In this document: positions 35,002-46,235 of the stretch, piece after piece | Numbering within the stretch: the stretch's first letter is position 1 | Layout: every line of letters begins with the position of its first letter | Assembly: GCA_035578175.1 (NCBI GenBank) | Contig: JAQMRL010000006.1 | Span: 31,008,893-31,072,892 of the forward strand | DNA from: Catonia carolina | Lineage: Eukaryota; Arthropoda; Insecta; Hemiptera; Achilidae | Reading direction: 5' to 3' | Length of the DNA: 64,000 bases | Position numbers and translations under genes: made by a program | Notes under the pieces: generated by a model | The model's input: only the letters and a program-made list of their open reading frames with translations | What the model was told of the DNA's origin: nothing | Databases searched by the model: none

Positions 35002-35926
35002 TCTGGTGTGAAACACACACGATTTTCTCTTGCCAATGCAAATAATTAACAATATAACCTAACATCAGAAATAAACAAAAAGCTAACCTCAAAAATATAA
35101 ACTTATACTAATCATGAGTGAAAGACGCAAAATGAAAATCAACCTGACTTTGGCCTAAAAATACAGAAAATCACTCTTTCACGATAAACTAAACTCTGTA
35201 GAGAAAAATGCTGTACATAAAAATTGTACTTTTTTAATAGGTATTCATTTATTTAACGTCGCACCAACTGCAAAGTTCATTAGTGACGACGTTGGGGTGC
35301 AACTATATACACTAGAGGATGAAATGATTTTTGTAACGTATGAAGATATGCCGTGCCTGAGTGGGATTCGAACCCACTTGTAGATCTTTCAATTTTCTAT
35401 AAATTTGAATATATACACTTTTGTCCTAAAATGCATACTAAGGCTGAAATCTTTTAAAAAAATACATTTTCTTACACGTTTTCGTGAGAAAATAAAATTG
35501 CTAATTACCGCTATTACGAGAAAACAGCCTTCCCAAGCTGCTTCTCAACAGACATAGAGCCTACCCTAAAAAATGTGATAAATGAGGCGATTTTTAAAAA
35601 AAAATCGTAGGAGCTGCTTTTGAGAAAATTGCAAAAAGTGAAAAAATGACACGAATAAACTACTACTTCCAGTTGATCGATTTTGATGAAAATGTTCTTG
35701 CGGGTCCGGTAGTAGTATCTAACCTAAGTTTCAAGTTTCAAGTGCGTACGATGTTCCGTTCTTGAGATATTTTGTTCACACACACACACACACACAGACC
35801 AATCGCTAAAAACATATTTTTTGGGTTCCAGGAGGTCTGAAAACGTGTAGATACGGAGAAACTCGATTTTGAAAAACTAAATAAGACAATTTTTTAGTAC
35901 TATGTATTCATTAGGCAAGAGAAAGT
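35002..35926 (+). mobile_element. Helentron-like non-autonomous element, copy B
   Basis: It starts TCTGGTGTGAAACAC after an A-run and ends TTAGGCAAGAGAAAGT before another A-run. It carries a (CA)n tract at about 35778-35799 and is internally shortened relative to copies C and D. A foreign 148-bp piece interrupts it at 35231-35378. Confidence 0.65.
35231..35378 (-). repeat. SINE fragment nested in Helentron-like copy B
   Basis: On the minus strand it begins with a perfect B box (GTGGGTTCGAATCCCACT), then about 130 bp absent from the other Helentron-like copies. The A box is missing, so it is a 5'-truncated tRNA-derived SINE of a family different from SINE-1. Confidence 0.6.
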
Positions 35927-35964
35927 AAAAACACAATAAAATATTTAACAATTGAATTTCCAGA

Positions 35965-36113
35965 ATATAAATTTATGACAATTAATTGTACTCTGGTAAT
36001 TCCAAATAATCAAATTTTACCACAAGCTGACGATACAAGATATCTGGCAATATATCTGGGACCAGATACTCCCCTGAAAGAAACTTATCACGGCAAAATA
36101 AATTTAATAAAGA
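35965..36113 (+). pseudogene. Short Jockey RT relic
   Basis: The translation contains NNQILPQADDTRYLAIYLG, corresponding to the LPQSDTARYLGMHL region of the Jockey copy at 14607. It degrades after about 40 residues. Confidence 0.4.
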
Positions 36114-36167
36114 AATAAAAATTTGTCAGCGATCCAGATACAGAAATTAATATTGTCACATATAGGC

Positions 36168-38029
36168 TACCAGGTGTGAAAAAGTCTTGAACCGGTTAAT
36201 TTTCAGTCAAATAGCTTATTAAATCGAAGAATAAGCAATGAGAATCAGTAGATACAAAAAATGTACTTACCAAGTACCCGAAATTTACGTACGCCATGTT
36301 GGATTCTGCTATATTGAACCTACCTTTTTTAAATAGGAAGATAGACTTATGAAACATGATTTTGATGTAAAATTTTAATAGAAAAACAATGGCGAAACCT
36401 GTTTAAAGATATATTTTCACCGCTTTTTAGATATTAGCCATTAAAATGTCCAGATCGGGGGAAAATCTATTACCAACCTGTGATCACATTATTTTCGGTA
36501 AAAAACATAAATAACACATCATTGAACATAGTCTTTTTACGTAAAAACCAATTCTGCAATCCACGTAATAAGATATTTTCTTCTCGTTGGTTTATTTAAT
36601 GACAATTTTTATTGCATATTTTAAGAACACAATAATCGTTTTATCAACTAACGAGGAGAGATCTTAAATAATGGATTGCAGAATTGGTTTTTCATAAGAA
36701 GACTTAGTAAAATGATGTCATTTATGTTCGTCTACCTTAAATAGTTAATGTAGACGGTGGTTGATGATATCGTTTTCCCCTCGATCTGGACATTTTAATG
36801 GCTAATATCTAAAGAACGACGAAAATATCGTTAATAGGGGTTTCTTTAATGTTTTTCTCGTTAAATTTTACATCGAAACATGAGCCATAAGTCCACCTTC
36901 CAATTAAAAAAAATCTGGTGTGAAACACTCACACAACTTTCTCTTGCCAATGCCAATAATTAACAATAAACCTAACATTAGTAATAAAACATTAGAAATA
37001 AACAAAAAACTAACCTCAAAAAACATAAGTGAAATACACAAAATTTAAATCGACCTCAGTTTGGCTTAAAAATACGGAAAATCGCTCATTCACGCTAAAC
37101 TAGGCACTGTACAAAAAAATGCTTTAAATAAAAGTTGTAGATCTCTTAACTTTCTATAAATTTTATTATATACACTTTTGTCGTAAAATGCATTCTAAGG
37201 CCGAAATCTTAAGAAAATAGCTTTTTCACACGTTTTCGTGAGAAAAAAACAGAAAATTGCTTATTACCGCTAAACTAAGCGTTATACAAAAAAATGTTTG
37301 AAATAAAAGTTGTAGAATTTTATATTCTCTACAACGTTTATTATATAACGTTTTGCGCTAAAATGCATATTAAAGCCGCAATCTTAAAAATAAAATGTTG
37401 TTACGTAAAAACAGCCTCACGCAGAATTTCAGCAAACATGGCGCCTACCCTATCTTGTACAGCATAAAATATGCAGTAAACTAGGAGATTTTAAAAAAAA
37501 TCGTAGGACCAGTTTTTGAGAAAATCGCAAAAAAGTGAAAAATTATACGAATAAACTACTACTTCCGGTTGACCGATTTTGATGAAAATGTTCGTGTCGG
37601 GTCCGGTAGTGGTATGTAACCTAAGTTTTAAGTTTCAAGTTCGTACGATGTTCCGTTCTTGAGATATTCTGTTCACACACAGACACACACACACACACAC
37701 ACACACACAGACCAATCGCTAAAAACATGTTTTTTGGGTTCAGGGGGTCTGAAAACGTATAGATCCGGTGAAAACTCGATTTCGAAAAATCGACATGAAA
37801 ACAATACTTTCCTTCCTATATATTCATATAGGCAAGAGAAAGTAAAAAATTGTGGATTAAATAAGGCGGAATCCATGATGGTTGACTTAAATTTCGGGCC
37901 CTTAAAAATATATATTTATATATACTTTTTCTCATTTCTTTTTCATCGCTACAATAAGCTACGTGACTATAACTTAACCGGTTACAACCTTTCTACAATA
38001 TTTTTACAACGACTTTTTACAACCCGGTA
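36168..38029. mobile_element. Long-TIR Tc1/mariner-type hairpin element, split
   Basis: The left end is TA-CCAGGTGTGAAAAAGTCT and the right end, inverted, is TA-CCGGGTTGTAAAAAGTCG. The arms continue inward as a diverged inverted repeat: AACCGGTTAA, AGCTTATT, CCCGAAATTTA and TGGATTC blocks on both sides, then nearly full pairing of 36318-36595 with 36648-36905. Removing the Helentron-like copy at 36914-37843 restores the right arm. The net length is about 0.93 kb, with arms over 400 bp and a loop of about 55 bp. No transposase remains. TA flanks and ends suggest Tc1/mariner. Confidence 0.6.
36914..37843 (+). mobile_element. Helentron-like non-autonomous element, copy C
   Basis: It runs from TCTGGTGTGAAACACTCACA to ATATAGGCAAGAGAAAGT and is flanked by A-runs on both sides. 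Internal features are the two related blocks with AAAAGTTGTAGA, the CACGTTTTCGTG palindrome, (CA)n at about 37675-37709 and the terminal CCTATAT/ATATAGG hairpin. It is inserted in the right arm of the hairpin element at 36168. Confidence 0.7.
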
Positions 38030-38113
38030 ACTATCTAGTATAAGGTGCACATTATAAAAAAAAACATTTTTATATTTTACAATTTGAATGTAGCCTTTTC
38101 AATAGAAAAAAAA

Positions 38114-38896
38114 TCTGGTGTGAAACACTCACACAACTTTCTCTTGCCAATGCAAATAATTAATAATAAACCTAACATTATTAATAAAATATTAGAAATA
38201 AACAAAAACTAACCTCAAAAACATAACCATATTTTAATCATGATTGAATGACGCAAAATGACAATCGAACTCAGTTTGGCTTAAAATTACGGAAAATCAC
38301 GCTTTCACGCTAAACTAGGCTCTGTAGAGAAAAATGCTTTAAACAAAAGTTGTAGATCTTTTAATTTTCTATAAATTTAATTATATACACTTTTGTCGTA
38401 AAATGCATACTAAGACCGAAATGTTAAAAAAATCGATTTTTCTCACGTTTTCGTGAGAAAAAAAAACAGAAAATCGCAAATTACCGCTAAACTAAGCGTT
38501 ATACAAAAAAAATGTTTGAAATAAAAGTTGTAGAATTTTACATTCTCTACAACTTTTATTATATAACGTTTTGCGCTAAAATGCATATTAAAGCCGCAAT
38601 CTTAAAAAGAAAATGTTTTTACGTAAAAACAGCCTCACGCAGAATTTCAGCAAACATGGCGCCTACCCTATATTGTTGAGCATAAAAAATGTAGTAAACC
38701 AGTTGATTTTAAAAAAAATCGTAGGACTAGTTTTTGATAAAATCGCAAAAAAGTGAAAAATTATACGAATAAACTACTACTTCCGGTTGACCGATTTTGA
38801 TGAAAATGTTCGTGTCGGGTCCGGTAGTGATATGTAACTTAAGTTTCAAGTTCGTACGATGTTCCGTTCTTAGATGTTCTGTTCACACACAGACAC

Positions 38897-38934
<38 letters not shown>

Positions 38935-39065
38935 CAATCGCTAAAAACATGTTTTTTTGGTTCAGGGGGTCTGAAAACGTATAGATCCGGTGAAAACTCG
39001 ATTTCGAAAAATCGACATGAAAACAATACTTTCCTTCCTATATATTCATATAGGCAAGAGAAAGT
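38114..39065 (+). mobile_element. Helentron-like non-autonomous element, copy D
   Basis: This is the most complete copy at 952 bp, with termini identical to copy C and (CA)n at about 38885-38931. An internal segment of about 180 bp, starting CGCTAAACTAGGCTCTG (about 38307), is followed by a diverged duplicate starting CGCTAAACTAAGCG (about 38487). Confidence 0.7.
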
Positions 39066-39157
39066 AATATACACCTATGTATGAAGTTATTTAACTACTT
39101 TTTTGTTTTAATTAAGATGTTGGTTTTAGATTATTATACATATATATGTTTCTTTTT

Positions 39158-39512
39158 GCCCATAACAGACAGGTGGCGTGGCAGGGTAAAATAAATAGTT
39201 CTGTTTCTTGTCAAATGGTCAGCCAATTAAATGACTGAATCATTTAAGAACAGAAGAGGTGTAAAAGACACTAATAAGAGTTATCTCCTCTGAAAGTAAT
39301 GAATTTTATTATACAGCCAGACCCTGTGGTGAATAAAGTGAAGATGTTATTTGCAGAGTGGAAAATATGTGCTTTTCAGAGGACCCGGCATGCTGATAAG
39401 CGTACTTTTCCACTCAGTGAGGAAAGCAATGTTAAACCACCTCACTTCTCGTTTTACTTAGAAAAAAGTGTACAGGTTCAAACGAGCCTTTTGGTTGATG
39501 ACCTAAACAACA
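39158..39512 (+). repeat. Retroposed repeat family N, copy d
   Basis: The head GCCCATAACAGACAGGTGG is followed by a deletion of about 30 bp relative to copies b and c; the remainder is complete to GACCTAAACAACAT. The sense frame starting at 39299 stays open for 73 codons. Confidence 0.75.
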
Positions 39513-39850
39513 TATTGTGATAACATCGAAGAAAAGGATGAATCGCGAAGGTTCTAGTGTTTTCATAATATGGTACAAAGTAGATAAAAAGAGTGAAAGA
39601 GGAACAATAGGACAATAATGACAATAAGGTATGCCTATTCATAAAATTATTTAATAGAACACTGCGCTATTGTGTAGAATAAAAGGTCGGGTATTGTTGT
39701 TTATGAAAGGGACCCGTAACAACTTTTATTCTATTTACAAAAGACCTAATGGTGACGTGTTTACAATGGATTTTCTAGCACTCACTTATAAAGGGTTATT
39801 TTTTGTACTTTATTGTTTCTCTGCTTTTTCTGGATTGATCTTTTTAAATG

Positions 39851-42800
39851 AGTATATAAAGAGACCCCCCGTGGGAGTTGCTGGTCTCCTATCAGGCACC
39901 TCCCCAGGTGGCGGATCGGGGATGCCTCCTAGATATAGGTGGTACCGGGGACATCAAATACCCGGGGTGGACCAAAACCAGCACAAAAACTGCTGCCTTG
40001 CAGATGGGCTTTAATGGAACTCCAAAGGCTAAGGGAACAAATTCCCTACAGAAAATTAGCTGCTGCCTTGCAGGTGGGTATTGGGAGTACCAAAGGCTAG
40101 GGAAGAGCACCTGAACAAAGCACCTGGTCCTCCAGGTTGGGGGTTGAGCGTTGGGCCAACAACCCACCTCATAAAAATTTCCCGTTACGAATCGCCAACA
40201 AAAAGCCTCGGAAATCGGACGGAATAATCGGATAATGAACAGGAATTGCCCAAAAAAACTGAGATTTGGTACATGGAACATAAGAAGACTAGCGATACCT
40301 GGAGCTAGCGACATCCTAGCCCAGGAGCTGGAAAAATACAACATGGATGTAGTAGCCCTGCAAGAAACAAGGTGGCCCTTGGCAGGAAGGATAAATGCCA
40401 GGAAATATTTCATATATTACAGTGGCTGTGAAGAGGATAGATACTATGGGGGAGTAGGATTTGCCGTAAATAAGAGAATAGCAGATGCTGTGATTGGTTT
40501 TGAAGCCAGAGGTGAAAGAATGTGCAATATTAGGCTTAGAGGAAAATTTAAAAATATTTCTATTATAAGTGTATATGCGCCCACAGAGGAAGCAGCAGAT
40601 GATGAAAAGGAACAATTTTACGAGCTTCTAGAAGAACAGGTGGAAAAGTTACCTAGCTTTGATATCAAAATAATTTTAGGAGATACTAATGCCAAAGTAG
40701 GAGGACGTGTGGAAACCAGCTATTGGGAGGGAGAGCCTGCATGAGGAATCTAATTACAATGGTACTCGACTTGCAAGTTTTGCGCTAGCAAACAACCTAA
40801 AAATATCCAGTACCATGTTCCCAAGGAAGGATATACATAAATACACGTGGACATCTCCGGACGGGTCTACAAGGAACCAAATTGATCATGTTCTGGTGGA
40901 TGAACGTCATAAGAGTAGCATAACAGATGTAAGAAGTGTAAGGGGAGCAGAATGTGGAAATGACCATTCATTGGTTCTGGTGAAGGTAACCCAAAAAATT
41001 GCAATCCAGAAAAGAAAGGAGGAAAGAAGTGGCGCAGATATAGACGTTAGAAAGCTGGAGGACAAACAATTGAGTAGAGAATTTGAGGTGAGACTGGAAA
41101 ATAGGTTTCAAATTTTGCAGGATATCCAAATAGAAGAGAATGACATAAACAGTAAGTGGAGCAACTTCAAGAAAAATATAATAGAAACAGCCAAAGAAAT
41201 TTGTGGTGAAAGGATGAGAGTGAAAAAGAAACCCTGGTTTGATGGAGAGTGTGAGCGGAGGGTAACGGAACGAAGGGAAAGGAAAAGTATCTGGATGAAT
41301 AGTGATACAACAGAGAATAAAGATAGGTACATGGAATCAAATAGGGAAACGAACAAGATACTAAGAAGGAAAAAGAGAATGTACTTAAATAACTTAATCG
41401 ATAAAGCAGAACAAGAATGTTCAACAAATAATGCACGGGACTTTTATAGAAAAGTAAGGTTTTTTAAAAAAGGATTCACACCAAATCCGTATGGTGTTAA
41501 GGATAAAGAGGGAGTTGTATTAACTGAAAACCAGAAGGTCCTTGAAAGATGGAGAGAATATTTTTATGAATTGTTGAACGTGGAAGATTTGGACAATGCA
41601 TTACACGGAAGCAATGAAGAGATTTACTATAATGTACAACCAGACGTAGACGTACCTTCCAGGGAAGAAGTTGAAGCTGCAGTCAAAGCTCTTAAAAACA
41701 ATAAAGCTCCTGGGAAGGACGAAATTTCAGCAGAGTTACTAAAGAAGGGAGGAGATGTAATAATAGAGAAGATGTGGGAATTAATAAGGATAATATGGGA
41801 AAAAGAAAAGATGCCAAATGAATGGCAGGAGGCAATAGTTGTTCCCATACACAAAAAAGGAGAGAAAGAGGAATGTGGCAACTTTAGAGGAATCTCTCTC
41901 CTCAGCATTCCCTATAAAGTTGTATCTAAAATAGTCCTGAATCGTATTGAGAAATACACAAATGAAATAATCCTAGAACATCAAGCAGGTTTCATGAAAG
42001 GCAGGTCCACAACAAATCAAACATTTATCCTCAAAGAAATCGTATCAAAGTACTGCGAATTCAATAAGGAATTTTTTGCTCTATTTATTGACTTTCAAAA
42101 AGCTTACGATAGCATAAGCAGGGAGAAATTGTGGATGAAGATGGAGAAGTTTGGAATTCCACAAAAAACTCGTAAACCTGGCCAGCTCAAGCATAGCAGA
42201 AGCCTCGTGCTCGGTAAGAGTAAATGGGCAAGTCTCTGAGTCCTTTAGGATAAATTCAGGAGTAAGACAGGGCGATGGTATTTCCCCAATTCTTTTTAAT
42301 TTAGCCATAGAAGAAGCACTCCAAAAAGTGGCAAATAGGAATGAAGGCATAAAAATTGGATCAGGAATCAACACACTAGCATTTGCTGACGATGTGGTAA
42401 TTGTCGCAGAAAAGATAGATGACTTACGTCAGTTGGCAGAAGTGTTTATGGAGGAAGCAGGAAGAATGGGATTGAAGGTAAACAACACAAAAACGGAGTA
42501 TATGCATTTCACTAGAAATCGAGTTAACAGAGACCAAGGTCCTCTCCAAGTGAACGGTCAATATTTTGAAAAAGTAGACTCTTTTAAGTACCTAGGCGTC
42601 GTCATTTCTGAACAAAATACAGAAGTGACAGAGATACAAAATAGGCTAAATCTTGCAAACAGATGTTTCCACGCATGCAACAAACTTATGTCTTCAAAAT
42701 TGTTATCACGTACAACAAAAATTAAAATTTATAGAACAATTATCAGTCCAATATTTCTCTACGGAGCGGAGATATGGAAATTAGATAAAAGAGAGGAAAG

Positions 42801-43215
42801 GAAATTGATTGTATTTGAAAACAAGATCCTTAGAAAAATTTACGGACCTGTAAACGAGGGAGGAGAGTGGAGGAAAAGACACAACAGAGAACTTAGAGAC
42901 CTTTATAGGGAGCCAGATGTGGTGTGTGAGTTCAAGTGTAGAAGAATTAGATGGGCTGGGCATGTTTTAAGAAGGAATGAGGACAGTAATCTTAACCAAG
43001 TGCTAAGAAGAAATCCTGAAGCACGACGACCGAGAGGAAGACCACGACGTAAATGGTGGAGTCAAGTGAGGGCCGATATGGAGAGAATTGGAGCGACCGA
43101 GGAAGACGCGGGGCATTGAGAGAGGTGGAGGGGCTGTGTTGGTGCGGCTAAATATCTACTTAGATATGTGTGGCCATGGCAGTAAGTAAGTAAGTAAGTA
43201 TATAAAGAGACCCCC
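39851..43215 (+). mobile_element. RTE-clade non-LTR retrotransposon with 19-bp target duplication
   Basis: The direct repeat AGTATATAAAGAGACCCCC occurs at 39851-39869 and 43197-43215 and brackets a 3.33-kb element (39870-43196). The 5' untranslated region has the GC-rich, CAACCCACCTC-containing leader typical of RTE elements. The 3' end is a (TAAG)n short tandem repeat instead of poly(A), also RTE-like. There is no separate gag ORF. Confidence 0.9.
40235..43119 (+). pseudogene. RTE endonuclease-reverse transcriptase ORF, two frameshifts
   Basis: Three overlapping frames (40235-40744, about 40707-42239, 42151-43119) make up one long ORF broken by two single-base frameshifts. One lies near 40705-40725 and one at an A-run near 42163-42170. 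Endonuclease (APE type) motifs are RFGTWNIRRL, ALQETRW, YAPTE, LGDTNAKVG, NQIDHVLV and NDHSLV. RT motifs are IVVPIHKKGEKEECGNFRGI, QAGFMKGRST, FIDFQKAYDSI, GVRQGDGISPILF and FADDVVIVA. The C-terminus has RRIRWAGHVLRR and a basic GRPRRKWW tail. All catalytic motifs are present, so only the frameshifts visibly prevent a full product of roughly 960 residues. Confidence 0.9.
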
Positions 43216-43601
43216 GAGCGCGGTCAGTAGTCAGTATTCGTTTGATTTTTGATGAATGGCTAAGGGTGCGTATTTCAGGTTACGTATCCGAGCATTGTAG
43301 CGATTCATGATTGTTATCTCGTCTTTGAGTGAGTGTGTATTGTGTAAAGTTGATGTGCAGTTTTTTTGTGTATTCAGTTTCATTGTGTATGTGTAATCTT
43401 ATAAAAGTGATTGTAAGTAGTGCTAAGTAAATTATTAAGTTATTTATTGTAATAAGTCATTTTAATTATTTATTTATTTTTTAAACGTTTAAGTGTAATA
43501 AAAATTTGTAATTGTAAACTTTAGTGTATTAATTATTTAATAACCTAGATCCCGAAACGGACCTTAGCAATAAGTGTCACAATATGTTTTTATCTTTTAT
43601 T

Positions 43602-43796
43602 ACTTTCTCTTGCTCAGATGAATATATAGGAAATAAAGTATGTATTTTTTTCATTTCGAGTTTTTGAAATCGAGTCTTCACCGGATCTACACCTTTTCAG
43701 ACCCCCTGAACCCAAAATTATGTTTATAGCGATTGGTGTGTGTGTGTGTGCGCGCGCGCGCGTGTGTGTGTGTGTGTGTGAGTGTGTGTTTGTGTG

Positions 43797-43867
<71 letters not shown>

Positions 43868-44055
43868 ACAGAATATCTCAAGAACGGAACATTATACAAA
43901 GTTGGAACTTGAAACTTAAGTTAGATACCCCTGGAGAACCCAACACGAACATTTTCATCAAAATCGGTCACCCAGAAGTAGCAGTTTATTGGCGTTATTT
44001 TCACTTTTGTGCGATTTTTTCAAAAACGGCTCTTATGAATTTTTTTTATCTGTTT
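43602..44055 (-). mobile_element. Helentron-like element, copy F (3' half only)
   Basis: In the reverse orientation it carries the terminal GAGCAAGAGAAAGT, the CCTATATATTCAT part of the hairpin, the GGTGAA-ACTCGATTTC block and the dinucleotide tract. It stops where the other copies continue into the AAATCGTAGGA block. It is 5'-truncated. Confidence 0.6.
43734..43865 (+). repeat. Long (GT)n microsatellite
   Basis: About 130 bp of GT repeats with a short (CG)n interruption near 43750. It occupies the dinucleotide position of Helentron-like copy F and is the longest dinucleotide tract in the window. Confidence 0.9.
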
Positions 44056-45244
44056 CTTATCATTTGTGTCAGTGGACTTTTATTAATGACAGTTTCTATT
44101 GTCAGCAGTATTACTTATTGTTCTGATATTTTTAAAAAAAATATTGTAATATGACAGTTTTCTTATTGTAAGAAGAAAGATTTAATACTTGAGTTAAAGT
44201 TTTGATAGTGCGCCATTTTTCGTCGGTGAGAGTCTACCTGTGCCTTACTTTCTTGGTTGACACAAACGTCGGTTATTAACATGTATATTTTTTCTCTTCG
44301 AATTATTTACAGGACTTTTTATTCCTTTATTATTTACAGGAAATATAGGATTCCATTTAAATAAAAAATATGCTATTTGCAAAATAAGCAAATTTTATGT
44401 TTGATCATACATTATATTGTTTAACAAAGAAGTAAATCTATTGTAAAAGACCATCTAGATGATATTTTATCGTTGTACTTGGTTCTTTTATTTCCGCCCA
44501 GATTACATAGCAATTGAATTGTGACACGCTAACAGAAAATACAGTATTTTCCTTTGAAAAGGATATCCTATTCTTCTCTCTTGATATAAATGAGAAAATG
44601 GAAGATGCTATTTACGTAGAATACATATATACTGCTATGAATAAAGAAATACTTAACGTATATTTAGATACAGTATTTTATATCTCGTTCGGAAATTGGA
44701 AAGAAATTTATGTAATTATAGAGTGTGTGTTACAGTAAATTTACAATATTATTTATATTGACAGTTTTCAAAATTGTAACTTTTAATCAAATTCAGTAAT
44801 AGGGCTTCTTAATAAACATTGAAAATTCAACGTATCGCTTGGATGTTTTCTGTTCAATGAAACTAAAAATAAAATTGTTTTGACCAACTTCTTCAGGTAC
44901 CTTGTTCAATGAGATTATTGGGTACCATCAAGACCACTTGAGTTTTTCGGAAAAGTTTTACCGAACTTAAATTCGGTTAACCTTACCACTCCCGAAAATT
45001 TTTCAAAGATGTTCCACGATGACCTGGATCACGCATACTCTCTATCTTTCCCTGCACGATACTTTTTAGCATCCTTTATCTTTCATCTCTCGACCATTTT
45101 TCTCCAAATGTCTAGTTAAAAGTTCTCAGTTTTTTAAATTAACTTCACCAAGACTTCCGTGATCCTTATTCAATATTGTTGTAACATTAATTTTAACATA
45201 TATGTCATTTTGTTGTACTTTTATGTATTATTTTATGTATAACC
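44056..45244. other. Intergenic stretch, nothing recognised
   Basis: A plus-strand ORF of 74 codons at 44514 has no recognisable motif. No repeat copy was identified. Confidence 0.35.
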
Positions 45245-46235
45245 ATGGATGGTTTCTTATATATTTTGACCCAAAAAATTGAATAAATAAGTTTCAGAAC
45301 CATATCTTTAGTCGTTTTTGTAATATCTAATGAAAAACGGCCAAATCTGGGCAGAAAAATACGTTTTTTTATGTTTGAAGAACAATAACTGTGTTAAATG
45401 GCTACTAAATGTGTAAATTTATTTAACAAAACTTGTAGAGATTTTAATTCTGAATAGAATGATGTAAAATAGGCCAATAATAAACAAATACAAAGTTTAA
45501 AAAATTTGTGTTTAATTAAATCAACACATACGTGTGAATTACTTAAGAACAACCGAGATGGTATCAGAAAGGCTACACGTGGTTTCATTAAGCGTGCTAG
45601 ATTGTGCACAAATGACCAAGGAAATCATTTTGAACACCATTTGTAAGGTATGGATATTGAAATAAAAGATTCATCAATTAATCTAAAATGTTTTGTGTTT
45701 ACGAAGAACGTTAAGTAAAAAGATATTGCATTTTCTGTCTTATTTTTGGTATGTGTTGATTTAATTAAACATAAAATTTTTTAAACTTTGTGTGTATTTA
45801 TTATTGGCCTAATTTACATCATTCTCTTCAAAATTAAAATTTCTACAAGTTTTGGTAATTAAGTTTACACATTGATTAGCCATTTAACACAGTTATTGTT
45901 CTTCAAACCTAAAAAAACGTATTTTTATGCCCAGATTTGTCCGTTTTCCATTGGATATTACAAAAACTACTGAAGATATGGTCCTGAAACTTATTTTATT
46001 CAATCTTTTGGGTCAAAATACATAAGAAACCATCAAATCTATTCATAAAATTGGGTTCCTAGACCTCTAGGATGACTTTATTTAGACGTATGTTCTGAAC
46101 CCAGGGCGAAATCTTTCGCTAGCCGTAACTCGCTAACGAAGCGTTTCCAAACCCATGTTTATATACTTTTTTCATTATTTAGATGAGAGGGAACCACCTT
46201 TGAAGTTTGTCGGGTTACTCGTGTGACACTCTGTA
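45245..46235. mobile_element. Inverted-repeat DNA transposon remnant
   Basis: Two arms of about 290-300 bp (45245-45535 and about 45755-46055) are inverted copies, sharing GATGGTTTCTTAT, TTTTGACCC, AACACAGTTATTGTTCTTC and AATTAAATCAACACATA. The right side continues to a Tc1/mariner-like end whose inverse starts TA-CAGAGTGTCACACGAGTA at 46235. The left outer end is not matched and is probably lost. The spacer carries a transposase C-terminus. Confidence 0.55.
45536..45646 (+). pseudogene. Transposase C-terminal tail
   Basis: One plus-strand frame reads NNRDGIRKATRGFIKRARLC and then NDQGNHFEHHL before TAA (45644-45646). A C-terminus ending in G-x-HFEH-L is common in Tc1/mariner-like insect transposases. 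No catalytic domain is left. Confidence 0.5.

Larger units (their letters stand above)
39671..43581 (+). repeat. Candidate solo LTR, interrupted by an RTE element
   Basis: With the RTE insertion and one target copy removed, about 565 bp remain, beginning TGTGTAGAAT and ending AAGTGTCACA. TATTGTG and CACAATA form imperfect-context inverted ends. It contains TATATAAA, then TCAGT initiator-like motifs 27-34 bp downstream (43224 and 43231), then AATAAA near 43497: the U3-R-U5 order of an LTR. There is no convincing 4-6 bp target duplication and no partner LTR, so this stays a candidate; a host promoter is the alternative. Confidence 0.45.

Noticed and set aside
35340..35380. tRNA gene on the minus strand (perfect B box)
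   Set aside because: There is no A box or acceptor stem; the sequence ends abruptly in the host repeat, so it is a truncated SINE.
37659..39084. Long ORFs reading through the CA/GT tract (HTHTHT or VCVCVC stretches) shared by several loci
   Set aside because: They are open only because the dinucleotide repeat lacks stops. They occur on both strands of the same non-coding Helentron-like copies and have no coding signature.
39892..40413. 173-codon minus-strand ORF in the RTE 5' region, and other long minus-strand ORFs under the RTE and gypsy genes
   Set aside because: They overlap well-supported plus-strand coding or leader sequence and have no motifs; they are shadows.
44514..44738. 74-codon plus-strand ORF as a small gene
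   Set aside because: No homologous motif, no supporting context and ordinary AT-rich composition.
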